Below are positions 9,395-18,061 of a DNA stretch of 64,000 bases, one piece after another. The stretch is from Paracoccus bogoriensis (GTDB lineage Bacteria; Pseudomonadota; Alphaproteobacteria; Rhodobacterales; Rhodobacteraceae): assembly GCF_019431455.1 (NCBI RefSeq), contig NZ_JAHYSR010000003.1, positions 62,001 through 126,000 on the forward strand, read 5' to 3'. How positions within the stretch are numbered: position 1 is the first letter of the stretch; each line of letters opens with the position of its first letter. Made by a program: the position numbers and the translations under genes. Under the pieces are notes generated by a model. That model made no database searches. It saw only the letters and a program-made list of their open reading frames with translations, and was not told the DNA's origin.

Positions 9395-11641
9395 ATGACC
9401 CAGATCCCCAGCAAGGCCCAGATCCTCGAATGGGTGGCCGACAACCCCGAGGCCAATTCCAAGCGCGACATCGCCAAGGCCTTCGGCATCAAGGGCGCGG
9501 CGCGGATCGAACTGAAGCGCCTGCTGAAAGAGATGGAGGCCGAAGGCGCGCTGGAACGCCGCCGCCGCCATTATCTGGACGCCGAGGCGCTGCCTCCGGT
9601 CACGGTGCTGGAACTTCTGGCCCCTGACGGGTCGGGCGATCTCTTCGCGCGGCCGCTGGAATGGCGGGGCGAGGGCGCGCTTCCGCGCATCCTCTACCTG
9701 CCGCGCCGGACCGATCCTGCACTGGGCCGGGGGGACCGCTTTCTGGCCCGCCTGATCGCCGTCCAGGCCGAGGATCACCGCTACGAGGCCCGGCTGATCC
9801 GCCGCATCACCGCCAGCGCGAACCGCATCACGGGCATCTTCCGCCGCGAAAGCCAGGGCGGGCGCATCCTGCCCATCGACAAGGGCCAGGACCGCGAATG
9901 GCGGGTGCGCGAGGATGCGACGCTTGGCGCCGAGGATGGCGAACTGGTCCAGGCCGAACAGATCGGTCCCCGCGCGCGTCTGGGTCTGCCGCTGGCGCGG
10001 ATCATCGAACGGCTGGGCGATGCCTCGGCCCCGCGCGCGGTCAGCCTCATCGCGATTCACCAGCACGGCATCCCCGACGAATTCCCCGAGACCGTCCTGA
10101 AAGAGGCCGAGGCGGCCACCCCCGCCCCCATCCAGGGACGCGAGGATCTGCGCGATCTGCCGCTTGTCACCATCGACCCCTTGGATGCGCGCGACCATGA
10201 CGATGCCGTTGCCGCCCGGATCGAGGAGGACGGCGGCGCGACGATCTGGGTCGCCATCGCGGATGTCGCCCATTACGTCCGCCCCAACAGCGCGCTGGAC
10301 CGCGAGGCATGGAAGCGCGGCAATTCGACCTATTTCCCCGACCGCGTCGTGCCGATGCTGCCCGAAGCCCTGTCAGCCGATCTCTGTTCGCTGCATGAAG
10401 GTGTGGACCGTGCGGTGATCGCCGTGCGGATGCGGCTGGATGCTCAGGGAAACAAGGTCAGCCATAGCTTTCATCGCGGCATCATGCTCAGCCGCGCCAG
10501 CCTTGCCTATGAACAGGCCCAGGCCGCCGCCGACGGCAATCCCGATGACCAGACCGCGCCGCTGATGGACAGCGTGATCCGCCCGCTCTGGCACGCTTAC
10601 GGTTTGCTGCACAAGGCCCGTGCCCGGCGGCAGCCGCTGGATCTGGACCTGCCCGAACGCCGGATCGAACTGAGCCCGGATGGCCGCGTGCAATCGGTCA
10701 ACTTCCGCGAACGCCTCGACGCCCACAAGCTGATCGAGGAATTCATGGTTCTGGCCAATGTCGCGGCCTCCGAGGAGCTGACCCGGCGCCGCCAGCCGCT
10801 TCTGTTCCGCGTCCACGAAGAACCCAGCCTGGACAAGATCGACGCCTTGCGCGATGTGGCGCAGGCCTCGGGCTTCACGCTGGCCAAGGGTCAGGTTCTG
10901 ATGACCAGCCACCTGAACCGCCTGCTGGCTCAGGCCGAGGGCAGCGATTTCGACGAACTCATCAACATCACCACCCTGCGTTCCATGACGCAGGCCTATT
11001 ACCACCCCGAGAATTTCGGCCATTTCGGGCTGGCGCTGAAAAGCTACGCGCATTTCACCTCGCCCATCCGGCGCTATGCCGATCTGGTCGTGCATCGCGC
11101 GCTGATCTCGGCCCATGGCTGGGGCAAGGACGGACTGGACGAGGCCCAGATCGAGCGCCTGCCCGAGACCGCCAAACATATCAGCGAGACCGAGCGCCGC
11201 AGCATGGCCGCCGAACGCGACACGACCGACCGTTATCTGGCGGCTTACCTGTCGGAACGCGTCGGGTCCGAAATGACAGGCCGGATCAACGGCGTGCAGA
11301 AGTTCGGCGCCTTCGTGCGGCTGGACGAAAGCGGCGCGGACGGGCTGCTGCCGATCCGGTCGATCGGGCAGGAATATTTCCACTACGATCCCGCCAGCCA
11401 GACGCTGCTGGGCAGCGATACGGGGCTGGAAATCGGCATCGGGCAGCGCGTGACCGTGCGCCTGGCCGAGGCGGTGCCGATGACCGGCGGGCTGACGCTG
11501 GAATTGCTGGAGCTTGACGGCCAGCCCTTGCCGCGCGGTCCGAACAAGGGCCGCCGGGGTCGCAGCCCGGGCCGCGTCTCGACCAAGGCGCGCCTGGCCG
11601 AGATCAAGCGCGCCTCGAAGCGTCGGCGCAAGCGCGACTGA
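9395..11641 (+). CDS. rnr: Ribonuclease R
   Basis: A processive 3'-5' exoribonuclease that degrades structured RNA. The 748-residue protein has an N-terminal winged-helix region, cold-shock-type domains, and the RNB catalytic core with VTIDPLDARDHDDAVAA supplying the metal-binding aspartates. FTSPIRRYADLVVHR closes the core. An S1 domain (GRINGVQKFGAFVRLDESGADGLL, split here from a longer stretch) lies at about residues 628-715, and the tail is Arg/Lys-rich. It follows the GNAT gene by 21 bases. Confidence 0.96.
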   Translation: MTQIPSKAQILEWVADNPEANSKRDIAKAFGIKGAARIELKRLLKEMEAEGALERRRRHYLDAEALPPVTVLELLAPDGSGDLFARPLEWRGEGALPRILYLPRRTDPALGRGDRFLARLIAVQAEDHRYEARLIRRITASANRITGIFRRESQGGRILPIDKGQDREWRVREDATLGAEDGELVQAEQIGPRARLGLPLARIIERLGDASAPRAVSLIAIHQHGIPDEFPETVLKEAEAATPAPIQGREDLRDLPLVTIDPLDARDHDDAVAARIEEDGGATIWVAIADVAHYVRPNSALDREAWKRGNSTYFPDRVVPMLPEALSADLCSLHEGVDRAVIAVRMRLDAQGNKVSHSFHRGIMLSRASLAYEQAQAAADGNPDDQTAPLMDSVIRPLWHAYGLLHKARARRQPLDLDLPERRIELSPDGRVQSVNFRERLDAHKLIEEFMVLANVAASEELTRRRQPLLFRVHEEPSLDKIDALRDVAQASGFTLAKGQVLMTSHLNRLLAQAEGSDFDELINITTLRSMTQAYYHPENFGHFGLALKSYAHFTSPIRRYADLVVHRALISAHGWGKDGLDEAQIERLPETAKHISETERRSMAAERDTTDRYLAAYLSERVGSEMTGRINGVQKFGAFVRLDESGADGLLPIRSIGQEYFHYDPASQTLLGSDTGLEIGIGQRVTVRLAEAVPMTGGLTLELLELDGQPLPRGPNKGRRGRSPGRVSTKARLAEIKRASKRRRKRD

Positions 11642-11699
11642 GCCGGGATCATGACATCGTGATGGTGGTGTCAAGACCCGGGACCAGCCTTGTGCCGGG

Positions 11700-13010
11700 T
11701 CAGATGATCCAGAGGATCCCGCCGACGATCATGCCGACCACCAACAGGTGAACCACGCAAAATCCCATGATGTCACGCGGCTTCAGCCCGGCAATGCCCA
11801 GCATGGGCAGGGCCCAGAAGGGTTGCAGCAGGTTCGTCCAGGCATCGCCCCAGGCAACCCCCATCACGACCTTGGCCACATCCGCACCCAGGGCCTCGGC
11901 CGCGGGCAGCATGACGGGGGCCTGAACCGCCCATTGCCCCCCGCCCGAGGGCACGAACAGGTTGACGATGCCCGCGCTGATAAAGGACCAGAAGGGCAGC
12001 GTCTCGGCGGTCGAGATCGATACGAACCAGCCTGACAGGCTGGCCGCCAGGCCGCTATCGGTCATGATCGCCATGATCCCCGCGTAGAAGGGAAACTGGA
12101 TCACGATCCCTGCGCCGCCGCGCACTCCCTCGTCCAGGGCCGTCAGCAGGCTGCGCGGGCTGCCATGGAACAGGATGCCCAGAAACAGGAACAGGAAGTT
12201 GACGACGTTCAGGTTCAGCGCCCCGCCGCCCAGGAAGTACAGCGCCAGCCAGGCCAGACCCGGCAGGCCGATCAGCACCATCAGAAGCGGGCTGGTTTCC
12301 AGCCAGTCCGCAGGGCTTGGGCGCGCGGAGACTGGCGCGGGGACCGGCTCGCGCAGCAGTTCGGGATCGACCAGAACCTCTTCTTCCTTCAGGGGCAGCA
12401 TCATCCGGTTGACCAGCGGAACCGCGATCACGACCGCGAGCAGGATCGCCAGGTTCCAGCTTGAAAACAGGGTCGCGGAGGTCGGGATCACGCCGATCTG
12501 CGCTTCGGAGAAGTGGCCCGGCGTCGCGATGGTCAGCGGGATCGACCCCGACAGCCCGCCATGCCAGATCACAAAGCCCGAATAGGCCGCGGCGACCAGA
12601 AGCCGGTAATCGACGCGGATCTTGCGCGCAAGCTCCTTGGCGAAGATTGCTCCGACGACCAGGCCGAAGCCCCAGTTGATCCAGCTGGCCGCCAGGGACA
12701 CCATGCTGACCAGAAGAATCGCTCCGCCGCGGCTGTCGGTCAGCCCAACCAGCTTGCCCAGAAGCCGCCGCACCGGCGGGGATGAGGCAAGAATGAAGCC
12801 CGTGACCAGGACCAGCAACATCTGCATCGAAAAGGACAGAAGCGCCCAGAAACCGTTGCCCCAGAATTCGATGAGTTGAACCGGACTTGTGCCCTGACCG
12901 AACATCGCGGCGAAAGCGGCGATCAATGTCAGGATGATCACGAAAATGAACGCGTCAGGCAGCCACCGCTCCATCAGGCGGGTCGCCGGCCGGGACAGGA
13001 TACGCAGCAT
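11700..13010 (-). CDS. Short-chain fatty acid transporter (AtoE family)
   Basis: A 436-residue polytopic membrane protein of the AtoE/TIGR00366 family, predicted to import short-chain fatty acids such as acetoacetate or butyrate. Typical features are RLMERWLPDAFIFV at the start, SWINWGFGLVVGA and the late motif NLFVPSGGGQWAVQAP. The ATG at 13010 is preceded by GAGGAGG; an upstream in-frame start would add 21 residues without a ribosome site. A link to polyhydroxybutyrate metabolism (phaAB at 24-26 kb) is possible but inferred. Confidence 0.9.
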   Translation of the reverse strand: MLRILSRPATRLMERWLPDAFIFVIILTLIAAFAAMFGQGTSPVQLIEFWGNGFWALLSFSMQMLLVLVTGFILASSPPVRRLLGKLVGLTDSRGGAILLVSMVSLAASWINWGFGLVVGAIFAKELARKIRVDYRLLVAAAYSGFVIWHGGLSGSIPLTIATPGHFSEAQIGVIPTSATLFSSWNLAILLAVVIAVPLVNRMMLPLKEEEVLVDPELLREPVPAPVSARPSPADWLETSPLLMVLIGLPGLAWLALYFLGGGALNLNVVNFLFLFLGILFHGSPRSLLTALDEGVRGGAGIVIQFPFYAGIMAIMTDSGLAASLSGWFVSISTAETLPFWSFISAGIVNLFVPSGGGQWAVQAPVMLPAAEALGADVAKVVMGVAWGDAWTNLLQPFWALPMLGIAGLKPRDIMGFCVVHLLVVGMIVGGILWII

Positions 13011-13069
13011 CGGGGGTCCTCCTCTTTTCCAAAGGAAGTCTGACCGATCAAGGGGGCGGTCGCAACCGC

Positions 13070-14377
13070 TCACCCCTCGCGGAAGGCGCGGTTGAAATAG
13101 ACGGTCAGAGGTTTCATCAGATAGGCCAAGGGGCTGCGTTCCGATGTGCGGATATAGATTTCCACCGGCATTCCCGGCAGCAGGACCACCCCCTCCAGCA
13201 GCGCCAGTGCGTCGGGGGGAATGGCGATTTCGACGCGGTAATAGGGCGCCCCGGTCGCAGGGTCGGTCAACGCATCCGCCGAGACGCGCTCCAGCCGGCC
13301 CGTGATCTCGGGGGTGATGCGTGCCGAAAGGGACGAGAAGCGCAGCGAGACCGCCTGCCCGATCTGCAATTCGTCCACATTGTTTGTCGCAATCCGCGCG
13401 CCGATCTGCAGGGGTCGGTCCTGCGGCACCAGATACAGAAGCGTCTCGGCCCCGCGCACGACCGAACGCGGCGTCGTCACCTGCATGTTGTGGACGACCC
13501 CCGCGACCGGCGCGCGGATCTCCAGTCGGGCGATGCGTTCGGCCAGCGCCCGCCTCCGTTCCGCCAGTTCCAGCTCGCGATAGCCCAGGTCGCGCAGTTC
13601 AGTCTCGGCCTGCTCGCGCCGGGCCGCGCCAAGACGCAGGCGCTGGATGCCGATTTCCGTGCGCCGGATCTGCGCCGCCGCGCGTTGGGCCTGCAATGCG
13701 CCAAGCTCTCCCTCAAGCCGCGCGGCTTCACGCTCCAGCGCCAGAACGCGCGAGGCCTGTGCGAGGCCGCGATCCAGCAGGTTGCGCTGGTCGCGCAATT
13801 CCTGCGCGATCAGCGCGCCTTGCGCGGATAGTGCCTGCATCTGCGCGTCGATCCCCGCAATTTCCGAGCCGATCTGTTCGGATTGGGCCGCCAATTGCCC
13901 AAGCGACTGGCGCAGCGTCTCGCGGCGCGACCGAAAGAGGCGCATCTGCCCCTCGATCAGGCTTGCCAGTGCGGGCTGCGCCTGCGCGCCCTGGATCAGT
14001 TCGTCGGGGAAATCCGGGGCCTCGGCCTCGTCACGTTCGGCCTCCAGCCGGCCGCGGCGGGCGAGGATCTCGAAATATTGTCCCTCGACGATGGCCAGTT
14101 CGGATTGCAGCAGCGTCCCGTCCAGCGCGATCAGCAGATCGCCCGCCGCGACTGTCATCCCCTCGGACACCGCGATGCGCGCGACGACCCCGCCATCGGG
14201 GTGCTGGACGATCTGACGCTGCTGCTGAACCTCGACCTGGCCGCCGGCGACGACCGCGCCGCTGATCCGCGCGCCGGTGCCCCAGAGCACAAGCCCCGCC
14301 ACCAGCACCGCAAGCGCCAGAAGCCCGACCAGAATCGGTGCGCGGACGGGCCAGTCCTGTTCTCTGCCCTCGCTCAT
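13070..14377 (-). CDS. Type I secretion membrane fusion protein (HlyD family)
   Basis: A 435-residue periplasmic adaptor bridging the inner-membrane ABC exporter and a TolC-type channel. One N-terminal membrane helix (about residues 18-37) is followed by a lipoyl half-motif (GGVVARIAVSEGMTV), a long Arg/Glu/Gln-rich coiled-coil hairpin (about 90-275), the second lipoyl half (EIRAPVAGVVHNMQV) and the beta-barrel part with VVLLPGMPVEIYI. PrtE/HlyD-type C terminus. The start overlaps the ABC gene stop (ATGA). No outer-membrane channel gene is nearby. Confidence 0.92.
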   Translation of the reverse strand: MSEGREQDWPVRAPILVGLLALAVLVAGLVLWGTGARISGAVVAGGQVEVQQQRQIVQHPDGGVVARIAVSEGMTVAAGDLLIALDGTLLQSELAIVEGQYFEILARRGRLEAERDEAEAPDFPDELIQGAQAQPALASLIEGQMRLFRSRRETLRQSLGQLAAQSEQIGSEIAGIDAQMQALSAQGALIAQELRDQRNLLDRGLAQASRVLALEREAARLEGELGALQAQRAAAQIRRTEIGIQRLRLGAARREQAETELRDLGYRELELAERRRALAERIARLEIRAPVAGVVHNMQVTTPRSVVRGAETLLYLVPQDRPLQIGARIATNNVDELQIGQAVSLRFSSLSARITPEITGRLERVSADALTDPATGAPYYRVEIAIPPDALALLEGVVLLPGMPVEIYIRTSERSPLAYLMKPLTVYFNRAFREG

Positions 14378-16122
14378 GTCACGCCTCCCTGCCGACCGGC
14401 CGCTTGTGCGCGCCGGATCTGGGCCGAGTTCTCGACCATCTCCTGCAGCACGCGATCGCGTGGCCCGAAGGCACGTGGCCAGCCCCGTTCCAGCACCAGA
14501 AGCAATTCGCATTCGTTGATCGCGGCCGGGCGATGCGCCATGATCACCACCGCGCCGCCCTGCGCCTTGATCCGCCGGATCGCGCGGTTCAGCGCCTCTG
14601 ATCCGTGATTGTCCAGATTGGCGTTCGGCTCGTCCAGAACCAGCATCACCGGGTCGGGGTAAAGCGCCCGCGCCAGCCCGATTCGCTGAATCTGTCCGCC
14701 CGAGAGCCGCCCGCCCGTCTGACTGATCCGCGTGTCATAGCCCTGCGGCAGGTCCAGGATCATCTGGTGCGCATCCGCTGCCTGCGCCGCGCGGACCACG
14801 CGGTCGGCATCGGGATGGGGATCCAGCCGGGCGATGTTCTCGGCGATGGTGCCGTCGAACAGCGTCACTTGCTGGGGCAGATATCCGATCAGCGCGCCCA
14901 GCATGTCGGGTGCGTATTGGTCCAGTGTCGCGCCTCCAAGGCGCACCTGTCCCGAGGCCGGCGCCCAGGCCCCGATCAGGGCGCGGGCCAGGGTCGATTT
15001 GCCCGCGCCGGACGCGCCGATGACGCCAAGCGCCTGTCCTGGCCCGATGGACAGCGACAGGCCTCGCAGGACTGGCACCGCCTCGCCCGGGGGCGCGACA
15101 GTCAGGTTGCGCACCTCAAGCCGCGCCTCGGGCCGGGGCAGGGGGGTGCGCGGCGTCTCGGGCGGGTTGCGCCCCAGTAGCCCCGCCAGCCGCGCCCAGC
15201 CGTCCTGCGCCGCTTGCACCGAGGGCCAGCCGCCGACCACCTGGTCGATCGGCGCCAGCGCCCGGCCCATCATGATCGAGCTGGCGATCATCGCGCCCGG
15301 CGTCAATTCGTTGCGCAGGACCAGCCAGGCCCCCGCCGCCAGCAGCGCGCTTTGCAGAAACAGCCTGAAACCGCGCGAAAAGACCGCCATGCCGGAACCG
15401 CGATCCGTGCCCGCCACAGCATGACGCTGTGCCTGATCGCGCAGGGCCTGCCAACGCCGATACGTGTTGCCATGCATTCCAAGCGCGCCCACGGCCTCGC
15501 CCTGGTCGCGGAACAGATCGGCCATACGTTGCGCCTGCGCTGCTGACAGAGCGGCATTCTGCAATGGCGCGCACGTCAAGCGCCGCGTTACCACCATCGC
15601 CAGCACCAGCACCAGGCCGCCGACCAGCGCCACCGCGCCCAGAAGCGGGTGAAACAGGAAGATCACCGTCAGAAACAGAGGCGCCCAGGGCAGGTCGAAC
15701 AATGCCATCAGCACGGGCGAGGCCAGAAAACGGTTCACCGCATCAAGATCGCGCAGCCCGCCGGTTGCGGCCTCGGACCCGCGCTGCAGCGCGCTCTCGC
15801 GCAGGGCGGCGGCAAAGACCCGCCCCTCGATCCGTTGCTGGAAGCGCGCGGCGACGCGGGTCATCACCCGGTTGCGAGACCAGTCCAGCACACCCATCAG
15901 CAGATAGAGAAACACCACCAGCAGAAACAGCGCCGCCAGCGTTTCGACCGAGCGTGAGGCCAACACCCGGTCATAGACCTGAAGCATGAAGACCGGTCCC
16001 GTCAGCATCAGCAGGTTCACAGACGCCGAAAACAGCCCGATGACGAGAAGAAGCCCCGGCCCCGTCGCACGCGCCCTGCGCAATTCCTCGGCGCCGCGCG
16101 GAAAACCCGCCTCGAACGACAT
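14374..16122 (-). CDS. Type I secretion ABC transporter (PrtD-like)
   Basis: A 582-residue fused membrane/ATPase protein of the PrtD/LapB type without an N-terminal C39 peptidase domain. Transmembrane part: about residues 20-290. The nucleotide-binding domain has Walker A GASGAGKST (about residue 365), signature LSGGQIQRIGLARAL and Walker B VMLVLDEPNANLD. The start at 16122 gives the family N terminus; the Shine-Dalgarno (AAAGGG) is rather far, and longer in-frame starts exist. No RTX or bacteriocin-like substrate is encoded next to it. Confidence 0.92.
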   Translation of the reverse strand: MSFEAGFPRGAEELRRARATGPGLLLVIGLFSASVNLLMLTGPVFMLQVYDRVLASRSVETLAALFLLVVFLYLLMGVLDWSRNRVMTRVAARFQQRIEGRVFAAALRESALQRGSEAATGGLRDLDAVNRFLASPVLMALFDLPWAPLFLTVIFLFHPLLGAVALVGGLVLVLAMVVTRRLTCAPLQNAALSAAQAQRMADLFRDQGEAVGALGMHGNTYRRWQALRDQAQRHAVAGTDRGSGMAVFSRGFRLFLQSALLAAGAWLVLRNELTPGAMIASSIMMGRALAPIDQVVGGWPSVQAAQDGWARLAGLLGRNPPETPRTPLPRPEARLEVRNLTVAPPGEAVPVLRGLSLSIGPGQALGVIGASGAGKSTLARALIGAWAPASGQVRLGGATLDQYAPDMLGALIGYLPQQVTLFDGTIAENIARLDPHPDADRVVRAAQAADAHQMILDLPQGYDTRISQTGGRLSGGQIQRIGLARALYPDPVMLVLDEPNANLDNHGSEALNRAIRRIKAQGGAVVIMAHRPAAINECELLLVLERGWPRAFGPRDRVLQEMVENSAQIRRAQAAGRQGGVT

Positions 16123-16252
16123 CGCTGACAACACCCTTTCGCGCCGGTTTCCGCCCAGCCGGGCCATGGCCCGCAGACGGGGCTTGCCCGGCCCCGGCGG
16201 CAGTCCTATCACCGTCCCAGCCACCCCATCAGCCAAACCATCGCGGTAGAAG

Positions 16253-17038
16253 ATGAAGATTTCCTTGCCTGCGGCCCGCCTCGGGCCGATTTTTCTGGCC
16301 TTGGCGCTGGCCGGTTGCGCCAGCGCGCCGCAGATGCAGGACGGCATTCTCATCAACGACCCCCACGAGGGCACCAACCGCCGCATCCATGCCTTCAACA
16401 AGGGGGTCGATGCCACCCTGATCGCGCCCGTCGCGAATCGCCTGCGGGGCAGTGGCGAGGCCCGGCCCCGAGACCCCTCGGACCCGATCGGGCCGATGCA
16501 GATGGTGGTCAACGCGGGCCGCAACCTGTCGCTGCCGGGCAAGGCCGTCAACGGCCTGCTTCAGGGCCGCCCCGGCGATGCGGGCCGCAATCTGGCGCGT
16601 TTTGCAGTGAACAGCACGGTCGGTCTGGCGGGTCTCTTCGATCCGGCGGGCGATAATTTCGGCCTGACCGAGCGCGACACCGATTTCGGCGCCACCCTCG
16701 CGGCCTGGGGCGTCCCCGAGGGCGCCTATCTGGAATTGCCGCTGATCGGGCCCTCGACCGCGCGGGATGCGACGGGGAGGGTGGTCGATCTGGTCTTTGA
16801 TCCGGTGAACAACGTCCTGTCGGGGCGCGACCGCCGGGCGGCTTTTGGCCTGCGCGTCGCGTCAAAAGCCGGTGAACGGGCGCGCTTTGGCGATAGCGTG
16901 GATGGTGTTTTGCAGGGCAGTGCGGATAGCTATGCGCAAGTGCGGCTGATCTGGCTGATGAACCGCCGCCATGAACTGGGAGAGGACCGTGACGATTTCG
17001 ACCCCTATGACGATGTCATCGACCCATACGAGGATTGA
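16253..17038 (+). CDS. mlaA: MlaA/VacJ outer-membrane lipoprotein
   Basis: Removes misplaced phospholipids from the outer leaflet of the outer membrane. The 261-residue protein has a signal ending in lipobox LAGC (Cys22). The MlaA core follows: NDPHEGTNRRIHAFNKGVD, RNLARFAVNSTVGLAGLFDPA, and WGVPEGAYLELPLIGPST. The C-terminal tail is acidic. mlaC overlaps its 3' end. It is divergent from the type I secretion pair across 130 bases. Confidence 0.95.
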   Translation: MKISLPAARLGPIFLALALAGCASAPQMQDGILINDPHEGTNRRIHAFNKGVDATLIAPVANRLRGSGEARPRDPSDPIGPMQMVVNAGRNLSLPGKAVNGLLQGRPGDAGRNLARFAVNSTVGLAGLFDPAGDNFGLTERDTDFGATLAAWGVPEGAYLELPLIGPSTARDATGRVVDLVFDPVNNVLSGRDRRAAFGLRVASKAGERARFGDSVDGVLQGSADSYAQVRLIWLMNRRHELGEDRDDFDPYDDVIDPYED

Positions 17039-17627
17039 GCGTCGCGGCTTTCTGGGCCTGATGGCAGGGGCGGGGCTTCTGGCGATGATGCCCTTCTCGG
17101 CCCATGCCCAGAATGTGGAGGCTGCCCGCGCCCATATCCAGCGCGCCGTGGATGAAGTCTATCGCGTCATCAATGCCGGTGAGCCGGCCGAGCGCATGTT
17201 TGCGCGCTTCGAGGATATCCTGTCGCGCTATGCCGATGTGGACGTGATGGCGCGATCAGCCCTCGGGCCGGCCGCGCGTCAGACCCCACCCGCCGAATTC
17301 GCCGCCTATCGTCAGGCCTTTCAGGGCTATATCGGGCGCAAATACGGGCGACGGTTCCGCGAATTCATCGGCTCTCGGGTCGAGGTGACGGGCGCACGCC
17401 CGCTGAAAAGCTTCGTCGCGGTGACCTCGGTGGCCCATCTTCGTGGCCGCGCCCCGATGGAGGTCGAATGGCATGTCTCGGACCGGTCGGGTCAGATCCG
17501 CTTCTTCAACATCATCATCGAGGGCGTGAACCTGCTTTCCTCCGAGCGGGCCGAGATTGCCGCACTTCTGGCGCGGCAGCGTGGCAGCGTGGCCGGTCTG
17601 GCGGCAGAGTTGCGTCAGGCGGGCTGA
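16989..17627 (+). CDS. mlaC: MlaC-type phospholipid-binding protein (Tat-exported)
   Basis: A periplasmic lipid carrier of the Ttg2D/MlaC family, predicted to shuttle phospholipid between MlaA and an inner-membrane complex. A twin-arginine signal (ERRGFLGLMAGAG... AHA) precedes the mature domain with FEDILSRYADVDVMARSALG and KYGRRFREFIG. I place the start at GTG 16989 because GGGAGAGG lies just upstream; ATG 17013 is the main alternative and gives a shorter signal. Either way it overlaps mlaA. MlaFEDB genes are not in this window. Confidence 0.88.
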   Translation: MTISTPMTMSSTHTRIERRGFLGLMAGAGLLAMMPFSAHAQNVEAARAHIQRAVDEVYRVINAGEPAERMFARFEDILSRYADVDVMARSALGPAARQTPPAEFAAYRQAFQGYIGRKYGRRFREFIGSRVEVTGARPLKSFVAVTSVAHLRGRAPMEVEWHVSDRSGQIRFFNIIIEGVNLLSSERAEIAALLARQRGSVAGLAAELRQAG

Positions 17628-17762
17628 CCCGTTCGATTGTTTGTGATCGCAGCCGCGGAACCGGTGGATGGCGTTGCGGTTCACCTGTCATGCGCGGCAC
17701 TGGTCAAGGCCTGACGGCGTTCCGAGCCAGCGAAGAGAATGGATGATCGACTACCGCGCAAG

Positions 17763-17790
17763 GCCCCGCCCGACATCGTCGGAGCGGGGC
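17763..17790. terminator. Bidirectional terminator between mlaC and DUF333 gene
   Basis: A strong hairpin: GCCCCGC and CCGAC (17763-17774) pair with GTCGG and GCGGGGC (17778-17790) around a three-base loop, with one bulged A at 17783. It lies between convergent genes. Confidence 0.75.
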
Positions 17791-17797
17791 TTCTGGT

Positions 17798-18016
17798 TCA
17801 GCGCGGATTGCGGCTGCGCCACAGATCCCACTCGTCGATCAGCCGCCCGTCCGGCATCAGGCAGAAGCCCTGCTGGCCCTGGGCCGTGGCGCGGATCTGG
17901 CTCTGCCCGCCCAGATCCTGGCAGAAGCGGCTGGCCGGGTTCGGCATGTCCGGCCCCGCCGCCGCGCAGGCGGTCAAGGCAAGCACGGGAAGGGCAAGGA
18001 TCGACAGGGCCTTCAT
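17798..18016 (-). CDS. DUF333 small lipoprotein
   Basis: A 72-residue lipoprotein: lipobox ALTAC (Cys17), then the DUF333 pattern with SRFCQDLGG, GQQGFCLMPDGRLIDEWDLWR. DUF333 proteins are often labelled putative hemolysin, which is not supported by function. AGAGGG precedes the ATG at 18016, favouring this start over longer in-frame ones. It is 45 bases downstream of the PBP gene and could be co-transcribed. Confidence 0.85.
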   Translation of the reverse strand: MKALSILALPVLALTACAAAGPDMPNPASRFCQDLGGQSQIRATAQGQQGFCLMPDGRLIDEWDLWRSRNPR

Positions 18017-18061
18017 CGGTATCCCTCTGGTCATCGGCACCGTTTCGACCGGACAGCGCAT

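Noticed and set aside
11676-11700. Six-pair inverted repeat between rnr and the AtoE gene
   Set aside because: Stem too short, long loop and overlap with the stop codon; not a convincing terminator.
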